A stretch of 19,632 nt of DNA from positions 1 through 19,632 of the forward strand of contig JAFTGG010000241.1 of assembly GCA_017458025.1 (NCBI GenBank). The letters are read 5' to 3'. Shown here in pieces: positions 6,241 to 13,242 of the stretch. Within the stretch, counting starts at the first letter, position 1, and every line of letters begins with the position of its first letter. The notes beneath the pieces are model-generated. The model had not been told where the DNA came from. It did no database searches and saw nothing but the letters and a program-made list of their open reading frames with translations. The DNA is from Oscillospiraceae bacterium (GTDB taxonomy: Bacteria; Bacillota; Clostridia; Oscillospirales; Oscillospiraceae). The position numbers and the translations under genes were made by a program.

Positions 6241-7091
6241 CGGTTGCACCACGGCACGCGGCCGGCGACGGCGGGCGACTCGAAGAACCGCGCCGTCTTG
6301 TCGCGTGCGGTGTCGTTCCATTTATCGAAGCCCTCGGGCGCGATGTGCGCGCCGTAGGCGCAGTTCTCAAAGCGGGCGAGCCCACAGTCGCGCCACGGAC
6401 GCGCGAGGTAGACGCCGCGGACGCCGTCCTCGGCGGTGAAGCGGCACTCGCGGAACAAAAAGCCGCTTGTCTGGGAAAGCGCGTGCGCGGGCGCGGCGAC
6501 GTAGCCGACGTTCCGCGCGTCCCGCAGCGAGCGGATCTCGCAGCGGTCAAACACGGCGCTGCCGCAGCCGAAGATGAAATCCACCGTGCCCTCGATGCGG
6601 CAGTTCGCGAAGCGCTGGGCGAGCGGGCGGCCGGCGCGCAGATCGTCCGTCAGGAACCCGTCGTAGCGCTCGATGAGATCTTTCGGCAGCGGACCGAGAA
6701 ACAGCGTGTCCTGCGTGGACGAGAGGACGCAGTCCTCCATGACGAAACCGTCGCCATAGACCGTCAGCGCGACCTCCTGCCCTTTTATTTCGGGGCGCAG
6801 CGCGTCGTTGACGACGGAGAGGCCCTTCATCGTGACGCCGTCGGCGCAGACCGCGAGGGTCCATGTCCGAAACGTGTTGTATTCCCTGCCGTCCGCGTGG
6901 AGCTTGTTCGCGTAGTCGTCCCAGATCAAAACGGTGTCCTCCGCGCCCTCGCCGAGCAGCGTGAGGCCGGGGACGGCGAGCTTCAGCTTCTGCCGGTACA
7001 CGCCGGCGGCGATATGGACGACAGAGCCCGATTCTGCGCGGTCGAGCGCCGATTGCAGATCGTCGCCGGGGCGGATAAAGAGCTCCTGCAT
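6225..7091 (-). CDS. Pectin methylesterase (carbohydrate esterase family 8), apparently cytoplasmic
   Basis: 288 residues of right-handed parallel beta-helix type. Visible family motifs in order: GVYRQ (30-34, usually GxYxE), GQEVALTVYGD (104-114, the QAVAL region), QDTL (127-130, with the general-acid Asp128), DFIFG (171-175, with the nucleophile Asp171) and LARPW (229-233, with Arg231). The catalytic residues are all present. It removes methyl esters from galacturonate units. No signal peptide: the protein begins MQELFIRPGDDLQSAL, so it should act on imported methylated oligomers. The start at 7091 has GAGGAGG upstream; the longer frame to 7157 crosses the promoter region. It is transcribed away from the ABC transporter operon, whose start is 203 bp off, so both may share regulatory sites. 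The Gln in place of Glu at residue 34 is a small deviation. Confidence 0.93.
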   Translation of the reverse strand: MQELFIRPGDDLQSALDRAESGSVVHIAAGVYRQKLKLAVPGLTLLGEGAEDTVLIWDDYANKLHADGREYNTFRTWTLAVCADGVTMKGLSVVNDALRPEIKGQEVALTVYGDGFVMEDCVLSSTQDTLFLGPLPKDLIERYDGFLTDDLRAGRPLAQRFANCRIEGTVDFIFGCGSAVFDRCEIRSLRDARNVGYVAAPAHALSQTSGFLFRECRFTAEDGVRGVYLARPWRDCGLARFENCAYGAHIAPEGFDKWNDTARDKTARFFESPAVAGRVPWCNRQTEA

Positions 7092-7139
7092 GACGTGAAC
7101 GCCTCCTCTTTTCCATCTTGCACAATTTTGACGCTTCGT

Positions 7140-7145
7140 ATTGTA
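7140..7145 (-). promoter_or_regulatory. Possible -10 element for the pectinesterase gene
   Basis: On the minus strand TACAAT lies about 50 bp before the ATG at 7091. The -35 at a 17-base spacing would be TTTTCA, which is poor, so the promoter would need an activator. Assignment is tentative. Confidence 0.35.
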
Positions 7146-7194
7146 GCAGATTGCCAAAAGAATGAAAAGAGGGACGAAGGAACATGTCCTTTTT

Positions 7195-7225
7195 GTACAT
7201 AAAGTCCAACGTTTTTGCTATGTAC
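7195..7225. promoter_or_regulatory. Inverted repeat, candidate operator of the transporter operon
   Basis: GTACATA (7195-7201) and TATGTAC (7219-7225) form a perfect 7-bp inverted repeat with a 17-base spacer. It is placed over and just upstream of the weak -35 region belonging to the TATAAT at 7245. It lies between the divergent pectinesterase gene and the operon. A second short dyad, AAGGA-N5-TCCTT, precedes it at 7177-7191. Binding protein unknown; one of the two AraC regulators is a candidate. Confidence 0.45.
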
Positions 7226-7244
7226 GGACGGACTGAAATCCAAT

Positions 7245-7250
7245 TATAAT
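7245..7250 (+). promoter_or_regulatory. -10 element of the ABC transporter operon promoter
   Basis: A perfect TATAAT stands 45 bp before the first operon start codon. At 17-18 bases upstream the sequence is GTACGG or TGTACG, a poor -35. This is the pattern expected of an activator-dependent promoter. Confidence 0.55.
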
Positions 7251-7294
7251 GACGAGAGTACCCTGAGAAAGTATGGGAGAAAAAGGATCGTTCT

Positions 7295-7873
7295 ATGAAT
7301 CGCCGGCTTTCTTTTCAACAGTACCGGACCATCGACCTGACGCTGTTCGCGGTCATGCTCGCCATATCCGAAGCGGTTATCGTCACGGCGGCGAGGCGGT
7401 GGTTTCCGGAGCAGCTCTACACGGTGTCCGTCGTGGCGGCGATCACCGCGATCGTGATGATCCGCTGGGGGGCGTTTGCCGCGTTCCACGCGTTTTTCGG
7501 AGGGTTCGTCTTCTGCGCGCTGTCCGGCGGGACGGTGGAGCAATACATTATATATAGTGCCGGCAACCTGCTGTCCCTGCTCTCGCTGCTTCTGATCCGC
7601 GCGTTCGGCAAGGAACGTATTCGCGAGGACAGCTTTCTCGCCGTCGCGTTCGCGCTGTGTACGCAACTGCTGATGCAGCTCGGGCGCGCGGCGGTCGCGC
7701 TCGCGCTGGGCGCGGAGCCCGCGCGCTGCGCCGGCTTTATCACCACGGATGTTCTTTCGGGCCTGTTCACGGCGCTGATCGTCTGGATCGCGCGGCGGCT
7801 CGACGGGATATTGGAGGACCAAAAGCATTATCTTCTCCGTGTCAACAGGGAAGAGGAAAAAGGAGGATTTTGA
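7295..7873 (+). CDS. ECF-transporter S-component-like integral membrane protein
   Basis: 192 residues, strongly hydrophobic, with about five to six membrane segments: near residues 17-34 (LFAVMLAISEAVIV), 43-60 (VSVVAAITAIVMIRWG), 62-82 (AFHAFFGGFVFCALSGG), 84-102, 113-135 and 145-168. The pattern MLAISEAVIV..., RWGAFAAFHAFFGG and a polar tail resembles S-components of energy-coupling-factor importers, but no substrate-type signature is recognisable. It is the first gene of the operon, and its stop codon overlaps the ATG of the LplB-type permease by one base (TGATG), so translation is coupled. No EcfA or EcfT is nearby. It could be a substrate-specific accessory of the ABC transporter or a solo S-like protein. 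The start has AAAGGA upstream. Function unassigned. Confidence 0.8.
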   Translation: MNRRLSFQQYRTIDLTLFAVMLAISEAVIVTAARRWFPEQLYTVSVVAAITAIVMIRWGAFAAFHAFFGGFVFCALSGGTVEQYIIYSAGNLLSLLSLLLIRAFGKERIREDSFLAVAFALCTQLLMQLGRAAVALALGAEPARCAGFITTDVLSGLFTALIVWIARRLDGILEDQKHYLLRVNREEEKGGF

Positions 7874-8925
7874 TGAAAGCAAAAGCGGCAGATTTTCTCA
7901 TCTACGACGAAGCGACGGATTCTTACCGCGAGAATCCCGAGCAAGCCGTGCGCGATGACGTGGAGAAACACTATTGGCTCCATGTCGGGCGCACGATCCT
8001 GAAGGACTGGCGGCTGTACATCATGCTGATCCCGATGCTGTTGGTCTTTCTGTTCTGGCGCTACTTCCCGATGTACGAGTTGCTCGGCTGCTTTAAGGTA
8101 TCGGACGAGGTCCTGCCGGTATCGCAGCAGTTGTTCTCCGGCTTCTCGTATTTCAAGCGCCTGCTGGTCGGCGGAGACGACTTGTCCCGCGAGTTCTGGC
8201 GCGCCATGCGCAACACCTTCATTCTGAGCTTCTACGGCCTGTGCTTCGGCTTCCCGATGCCGATCATTCTCGCGCTGTTCTTCAACGAGATCAAGTCGAA
8301 CATCGCGCGCAGCGTTTATCAGGTGCTGACGTATCTGCCGAAGTTCATGTCCACGGTCGTCATGACCTCGCTGGTCGTGATGCTCGTGAAGCAGGGCTCG
8401 CTGACGAGCGGCATGGGCATCGTGTCGCAGGCGCTCGCCTCGCTCGGCTGGGTGTCGCAGGACGTGGCAAATTCGGGCCTGCTCAACAACCCGGCGTTCT
8501 TCCGGCCGGTCTACATCATCAGCGGCATTTGGGAGGGCGCGGGCTACGACAGCATCGTGTTCTTCGCCGCGATTATCGCCATCTCGCCCACGAGCTATGA
8601 GGCGGCGCAGATCGACGGCGCGGGCAAGATGGCGCAGATGCGCTACGTCGTGCTGCCGAGCATCCTCTCCACCATCGTCATCATGCTCATCACGCGTATC
8701 GGCTCGCTGCTGAACATCGGCTATGAAAAGGTGCTGCTGCTCTATAACACCAGCACCTACGTCACCGCCGACGTGGTCTCGACCTTCGCCCAGCGCTACG
8801 GCCTCGCGGGCGCGGCAAAGGGCATCGCCTCCGCGGCGGAGATGATGAACAACGTCGTCGGCATGCTGCTGGTCATCGGCGCGAACACCATCGCGCGCAA
8901 GGCGTCCGACGTGTCGCTCTACTAA
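7873..8925 (+). CDS. lplB: LplB/YteP-type carbohydrate ABC transporter permease
   Basis: 350 residues starting MKAKAADFLIYDEATDSY, with AGGAGG seven bases before the ATG, which overlaps the previous stop. A polar N-terminal extension of about 45 residues precedes the family start (LKDWRLYIMLIPMLLVFLFW, then RYFPMYELLGCF). Six membrane segments are apparent. The permease EAA loop is at about residue 243 (YEAAQIDGAGKMAQMRYVVLP), where the ATPase docks. It forms one half of the membrane channel of a CUT1-type importer; relatives in Bacillus lie in clusters for rhamnogalacturonan and uronate oligomers. The next gene encodes its LplC partner. The N-terminal extension is longer than in Bacillus LplB and may contact another component. 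Confidence 0.95.
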   Translation: MKAKAADFLIYDEATDSYRENPEQAVRDDVEKHYWLHVGRTILKDWRLYIMLIPMLLVFLFWRYFPMYELLGCFKVSDEVLPVSQQLFSGFSYFKRLLVGGDDLSREFWRAMRNTFILSFYGLCFGFPMPIILALFFNEIKSNIARSVYQVLTYLPKFMSTVVMTSLVVMLVKQGSLTSGMGIVSQALASLGWVSQDVANSGLLNNPAFFRPVYIISGIWEGAGYDSIVFFAAIIAISPTSYEAAQIDGAGKMAQMRYVVLPSILSTIVIMLITRIGSLLNIGYEKVLLLYNTSTYVTADVVSTFAQRYGLAGAAKGIASAAEMMNNVVGMLLVIGANTIARKASDVSLY

Positions 8926-8940
8926 GGAAAGGAGATCGCC

Positions 8941-9831
8941 ATGAAAAGAAAACTTGAGATCTCCGAGCTGATCTTTAAAATCATCAGCTACACGCTGCTC
9001 ACCGTGTTCGCGCTGGCGTGCCTGTACCCGTTTGTCTACGCGATCTCGGCGGCGGTCAGCGGCCGCTCGGCGGTGGAGTACGGACAGATCGTCCTGTTCC
9101 CGAAGGACGTGCAGTTCGACGCGTTCAAGCGCATGTTCAGCGACAACATGTTCTGGAACGCCTACTCGAACACGCTGTTCATCACGTTCTACGGCACGGT
9201 CTGGGCGCTGCTGTATTCGATCCTCGGCGCCTACGCGCTCTCGAAGCGGCGGCTGCTGTTCCGAAAGTTCTTCAACTTCTTCCTCGTGTTCACGATGTGG
9301 TTCGCGGCCGGCATCGTGCCCCAATATCTGAACTACCTTGACACGCAGAAGGTGTTCATGTCCGTGGGCATCACGGACGACAAGTGGCTCGTCGTCATCG
9401 CGATGGGCATGGCGGCGATGAACATCATCCTGCTGCGCAACGCCTTTGAAGGCGTGCCCAGCGAGATCGAGGAGGCCGCCATCGTCGACGGCGCCAGCGA
9501 GTTCCAGGTGCTCAGCAAGGTGTACCTCCCGATGAGCAAGTCCACGATCGCGACGGTCGCGCTGTTCTTCGGCATCAGCCGCTGGAACGGCTACTTCTGG
9601 GCGCGCCAGATGATCTCCAACTCCAACGAGCACCCGCTGCAGGTCTTTATCCGCCTGCGTCTCGAGGAGTTCACCGACGCCGAGGCTATGGCGGGCTGGA
9701 ACCAGCCCTACGCTTCAGACTCGGTCATCTACGCGCTGATCGTGTGCTCCATCGTGCCGATCCTGATTATCTACCCGTTCATTCAGAAGTACTTCGCCAA
9801 GGGCACCAATGTCGGCGGCGTCAAGGAATAA
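8941..9831 (+). CDS. lplC: LplC/YtcP-type carbohydrate ABC transporter permease
   Basis: 296 residues, the normal length. The start MKRKLEISELIFKIISYTLL follows AAGGAAAGGAG. The first helix is followed by LYPFVYAISAAVSG, typical for LplC, and later LLYSILGAYALSKRRL and FFNFFLVFTMWFAAGIVPQY. The EAA loop is around residues 178-195 (EEAAIVDGASEFQVLSKVYLP). The C-terminus ends YPFIQKYFAKGTNVGGVKE, close to the family's KGxxxGxxKG ending. It pairs with the LplB-type permease to form the pore. Spacing to the previous gene is 15 bp and to the lipoprotein gene 55 bp, consistent with one operon. Confidence 0.95.
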   Translation: MKRKLEISELIFKIISYTLLTVFALACLYPFVYAISAAVSGRSAVEYGQIVLFPKDVQFDAFKRMFSDNMFWNAYSNTLFITFYGTVWALLYSILGAYALSKRRLLFRKFFNFFLVFTMWFAAGIVPQYLNYLDTQKVFMSVGITDDKWLVVIAMGMAAMNIILLRNAFEGVPSEIEEAAIVDGASEFQVLSKVYLPMSKSTIATVALFFGISRWNGYFWARQMISNSNEHPLQVFIRLRLEEFTDAEAMAGWNQPYASDSVIYALIVCSIVPILIIYPFIQKYFAKGTNVGGVKE

Positions 9832-9886
9832 GCAATCCGTAGTTCCACCGGGCAAACCGGAAAACGATAATATTTAGGAGGATACT

Positions 9887-12073
9887 ATGAAAAAGAGCAA
9901 ATCCCTCATCGCGCTGCTTCTGGCAGTTTCGATGCTTGCCGTGCTGCTGACCGGCTGCGGCAACAAAATCGACGTGGACAGCTACGAGCAGCCCACCCAG
10001 CCCGCGGCGACCACGCCGGCGGCCGGCTCGCAGAGCGGACAGACCGACGCCGCGCCTGCGGAGCTGACCTACGCGAACGGCACCGTGCTCCGCATGGCGA
10101 CCGGCTACAACTCCACCAAGACCGGCCTGAGCCTCGACGCCGAGGTCGCGGGCGAGGGCATTACGCTCGCCGACGGCAATACCTATCACGCCGGCGACCT
10201 GAAGCCGACCTGGGTCGAGGTCCAGAACGTCCTCGGCATCAAGATCGAGGATAAGTACCAGGGCAACAGCGCCTCCAGCGAGTTCGACTATTGGAAAGAG
10301 CGCATGGGCGACGTCGATATGCTCTCCGGCACCGCCAGCAAGCTCACCGAGTATGGCGAGCAGGGCGTCGTCGTCAACATCGGCGAGTATCTCGACCAGA
10401 TGCCGAACTTCAAAGCCTACCTTGAGGCGAACCCCATCGTGCGCCTGTCCATCACCGGCAACACCGATACCGGCGCGATCTACTTCTCCCCGTACTTTGA
10501 CGGCGTCAACGACATCGAGCGCATGCCCCTGATGCGCGTCGACATGGTGCAGAAGCTCCTCGACGGCGAGGGCGAGTTCACCGCCTCCGCCAGCAACAAG
10601 ACCGCAGCTCCGGTCTATCAGCCCTACATGCCGACCTCCGGCAAGATCAGCATCGACACCGTGAAGCTGGACGGCAGCGGCGTTGAGACCGTGACCAAGG
10701 ACTACGACGCCGGCGGCAACATCGTCGCGAAGATGAACGCGGCGGGCAGCATCGACGGCGTGACCGCGGTCAACATGCTCCGCACCTACATCGACGAGGC
10801 CTACGGCGGCTATTACGGCACCGAGCGCTCCAACCTCTTTATCGGCCAGAACGCCGCGTGGGACGCCGACGAGCTCGTCGCGCTGCTGCGCTGCGTGGTC
10901 GCGAACCCGCAGACCCTCAACGGCACCAACAGCATTCAGGGCCTGTTCTCCCGCGAGGACGACAACAACCAGCGCCGCGTCGATATGTTCCGTCTCGTCG
11001 GCCATCTGTTCGGCGTCCGCGGCATGGAGTCCCGTCAGGACTACCTGTACTTTGACACCCAGGGCAACCTCCGCGACGCGCGTCAGGACGTCGAGGCCTA
11101 TGAGGCGCTCGAACGTATGAACGCCATTGCCAAGGAGGGCCTGATCTCCGTCAACTTCATGAACACCGCGGACGGCAAGACCAAGCAGTACCTGGAGAAC
11201 GATTCCGGCTTTATGCACTACGACTACAACCAGACCCAGACCCTGTACAACGATCCCAGCCAGGGCGTCTTCGACGAGGGCGAGAAGTATATGGCGGTCA
11301 TGGTCCCCGTCGCCCGCTGGCAGGACGGCACCACCGGCGGCAACTACATGCGTTTCACCGAGTCCTGGCGCTCTGTGAAGACCGACGGCTGGGGCATCTC
11401 CTCCGCCGGCGTCTCCGGCAACACCGATAAGCTCAACGCCGCGCTCAAGCTCATCGACTACGCCTACTCCCCCGAGGGCATGATCCTCATGAGCTACGGC
11501 CCCGACGCGTTCATCAAGACCGACGCCGGCGGCAACTATGTCACCTTCAACTTCAACGGCCAGCAGATGCCTGAGATCGCCGACGCGACCCGCGCGGAGC
11601 TGTGGGAGAAGGCCAGCGGCAACTACACCAACTACGCGCGGCAGTATCTGGGCTCCACGCTGAGCTTCGCCAAGAGCCAGGCGTTCGAGTACCAGTGCAC
11701 CAGCGACGTCGGCCGCGAGGGCGCGGGCTACATCTCCACCGCCATCGGTCTCGGCACCATCAAGCACCCCGAGCTCGCCGTGACCAGCAACCCGTGGTAC
11801 ATGTCCATTCCGACCGTTCTCCCGAACACCAAGGCGGAGAACGACATGATCAACGAGTACACCCAGCTCACCAGCAACGGCAAGTTCTCCAGCTCCAAGG
11901 GCGGCGAGAACCTGTTCGTCAACCAGATCGTCAACGGCTATGCCGAGGAAGGCATGGGCAACGCCAACGCTTCCGCGGCCAAGGTTGCCGAGGAATGGGG
12001 CGGCAAGCAGTATCTGACGCTCAAGCAGGACGCTTGGAACCGTCTGCTCGCTTACTACAACACGCTCGGTTAA
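9887..12073 (+). CDS. lplA: Extracellular solute-binding lipoprotein of the ABC transporter (LplA-like, large)
   Basis: 728 residues. A lipoprotein signal peptide (MKKSKSLIALLLAVSMLAVL) ends in the lipobox LTGC with acylated Cys24. A Thr/Ala/Pro-rich linker follows (about residues 37-55), and then a binding-protein body containing alternating motifs such as DIERMPLMRVDMVQKLL, SVKTDGWGISSAGVSG and KLIDYAYSPEGMILMSYGPD, the last typical of LplA-type family 1 binding proteins. It would be anchored outside the membrane and deliver oligosaccharides to the LplB/LplC pair. LplA-like proteins are usually about 500-550 residues, so roughly 180 extra residues are present. The ribosome site is TAGGAGGATACT. 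The codon usage is more uniformly C-ending than in neighbours, as expected for a highly expressed gene. A stable hairpin follows. Confidence 0.92.
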   Translation: MKKSKSLIALLLAVSMLAVLLTGCGNKIDVDSYEQPTQPAATTPAAGSQSGQTDAAPAELTYANGTVLRMATGYNSTKTGLSLDAEVAGEGITLADGNTYHAGDLKPTWVEVQNVLGIKIEDKYQGNSASSEFDYWKERMGDVDMLSGTASKLTEYGEQGVVVNIGEYLDQMPNFKAYLEANPIVRLSITGNTDTGAIYFSPYFDGVNDIERMPLMRVDMVQKLLDGEGEFTASASNKTAAPVYQPYMPTSGKISIDTVKLDGSGVETVTKDYDAGGNIVAKMNAAGSIDGVTAVNMLRTYIDEAYGGYYGTERSNLFIGQNAAWDADELVALLRCVVANPQTLNGTNSIQGLFSREDDNNQRRVDMFRLVGHLFGVRGMESRQDYLYFDTQGNLRDARQDVEAYEALERMNAIAKEGLISVNFMNTADGKTKQYLENDSGFMHYDYNQTQTLYNDPSQGVFDEGEKYMAVMVPVARWQDGTTGGNYMRFTESWRSVKTDGWGISSAGVSGNTDKLNAALKLIDYAYSPEGMILMSYGPDAFIKTDAGGNYVTFNFNGQQMPEIADATRAELWEKASGNYTNYARQYLGSTLSFAKSQAFEYQCTSDVGREGAGYISTAIGLGTIKHPELAVTSNPWYMSIPTVLPNTKAENDMINEYTQLTSNGKFSSSKGGENLFVNQIVNGYAEEGMGNANASAAKVAEEWGGKQYLTLKQDAWNRLLAYYNTLG

Positions 12074-12093
12074 AAATGAGGGCCGCGCGCTGT

Positions 12094-12120
12094 TCCGAAA
12101 GGGCGCAACGCCCTTTCGGA
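12094..12120 (+). other. Intercistronic hairpin after the binding-protein gene
   Basis: TCCGAAAGGGCG pairs over 12 bp with CGCCCTTTCGGA around the 3-base loop CAA. No T tract follows, so it is not a standard terminator. In this position, after a binding-protein gene, such stems are known to protect the upstream mRNA end and raise binding-protein levels over the membrane components; applying that here is inference. Confidence 0.75.
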
Positions 12121-12150
12121 GCGGCGGAGTCCCACAGCAGGGAGGTCAGA

Positions 12151-12741
12151 ATGTATAAAAAACAATTAAAACTGCAGAAGCTCCTTTGCTTGTTCGCGAT
12201 CTGTTCGAGCGTGCTCGTGTTCCTGTACGCGCTCGGCATCATGACCGACTTGTACGACACGCTGTATTCGACGATGCGCAATCCCTCGGATCTGACGCAG
12301 ACGGACGTTCCCGGCTCCATCGTCTATTACAACATGCAGAGCTTCAACGGCGTTTTCCTCCGCTACAGCATCGTATTGATCCTGCTCGCGTGCCTGCTCT
12401 ACATCACGAACACGCATGTGAGGAGAAAATACTACGTCGGCAACTATGTGTCCATCGGCCTTTTCGCCGCGGCGAACATTTACGTCGCCGTCTGGGCGCA
12501 TCAGTACATCGAGGCGTATAAGGTCCGTTTCCTGCGCGTCGACTTCGCGGCGCTCAAGGAGCACGCCGAGATGTGGAAAACCGCGTATACGGAGTCGACC
12601 TTCTGGTTCGATATCCACTACTTCATCTTTGCCGTCGCGATCGTCGTATCCGCAGGCCTGGTGGCGAGCGCGGTCTGGAAGGCAAAGCTCATGAAAGAAG
12701 AATCGGCGCTGCTTGGGCGCGGAAAGGGGGCGGCGGCATGA
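12151..12741 (+). CDS. Small four-helix membrane protein A of the transporter operon, function unknown
   Basis: 196 residues. The ATG follows GGGAGG. Predicted membrane segments are at about 9-30, 67-87, 98-117 and 154-176. Two polar loops (about 31-66 and 118-153) should face outside, and the ends and the basic VRRKYYVGNYV loop (90-100) face inside. The last 20 residues are basic and Gly/Ala-rich. I do not recognise a named family. The layout (helix, outside loop, helix, short basic loop ending near 'KY.VG.Y', helix, outside loop, helix) is repeated in the next gene and, more loosely, in the membrane protein after the ATPase, suggesting related proteins. Its stop overlaps the next start (ATGA). 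Placement between binding protein and ATPase genes suggests a transporter accessory, but this is not shown. Confidence 0.75.
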   Translation: MYKKQLKLQKLLCLFAICSSVLVFLYALGIMTDLYDTLYSTMRNPSDLTQTDVPGSIVYYNMQSFNGVFLRYSIVLILLACLLYITNTHVRRKYYVGNYVSIGLFAAANIYVAVWAHQYIEAYKVRFLRVDFAALKEHAEMWKTAYTESTFWFDIHYFIFAVAIVVSAGLVASAVWKAKLMKEESALLGRGKGAAA

Positions 12742-13226
12742 ACGAGGAAAAGACCATTCGGCTCGACCGCATGCGTTACATGAAGAACACGCTGTCCTCC
12801 GGCTTCGCGCTGCTCGCGATCCTCTTTGACGTGTGCTTTTTCATCAGCATCTATGAAAGCGACGTCGGCTCGTGGTACTACACGATCCTCGTCGGCGGCT
12901 CGATCCTCTACAACCTGATCTTCATGCTCGCGGCGTTCCTCTCCTCGGAGGGCGTCAAGAACTACAAGATCGGCTATTCGTACCTGATGATCGTGCTGGG
13001 CATTATCCAGATCGCGCGCATCTTCGTCTATCCGGTGCGCGCCCACGGCGCGGTCGTCACGATTCAGGAGCAGGCGGTCACCGTCATGGAGACGGCGCAG
13101 TTCACGCGCGTCGTGATCTATCTGGTGCTCTCCGCCGCGTGCCTGTTCATCGGCGCGATCGCGGGCATTATCCGCAGCCGCGCGCTGGCGGGGCACCTGG
13201 CTTCCCTGGATTCCCAGGCCGCGTAA
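12738..13226 (+). CDS. Small four-helix membrane protein B of the transporter operon, function unknown
   Basis: 162 residues. The start overlaps the previous stop in ATGA, and GGAAAGGGGG lies ahead of it. Predicted membrane segments are at about 19-39, 48-69, 79-99 and 124-146, with a polar charged N-terminus (MNEEKTIRLDRMRYMKN) and a short C-terminal tail. The inner loop SSEGVKNYKIGYSYLMIVLG resembles the equivalent loop of protein A (RRKYYVGNYVSIGLF). Loop 100-123 (VRAHGAVVTIQEQ...) has the same position as the second outside loop of the post-ATPase protein, which contains NPIVIDAQTVYI; both include a V-T/D-x-Q-x-V stretch. No catalytic motif is visible. It is followed 16 bp later by the ATPase gene. 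Probably one of a set of paralogous membrane partners; function unknown. Confidence 0.75.
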   Translation: MNEEKTIRLDRMRYMKNTLSSGFALLAILFDVCFFISIYESDVGSWYYTILVGGSILYNLIFMLAAFLSSEGVKNYKIGYSYLMIVLGIIQIARIFVYPVRAHGAVVTIQEQAVTVMETAQFTRVVIYLVLSAACLFIGAIAGIIRSRALAGHLASLDSQAA

Positions 13227-13242
13227 AGGAGGGGAGAACGAT

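Noticed and set aside
7828..9633. Long open frame of 601 codons on the minus strand opposite the permease genes
   Set aside because: It lies opposite two clear permease genes with motifs and ribosome sites. Its product is a low-complexity Arg/Asp/Glu/His-rich chain typical of antisense reading of GC-rich coding DNA.
9821..11767. Long open frame of 648 codons on the minus strand opposite the binding-protein gene
   Set aside because: Product is dominated by Val/Ala/Gly/Asp/His with no fold-like motifs; it arises from the strongly C-ending codons of the lipoprotein gene on the other strand.
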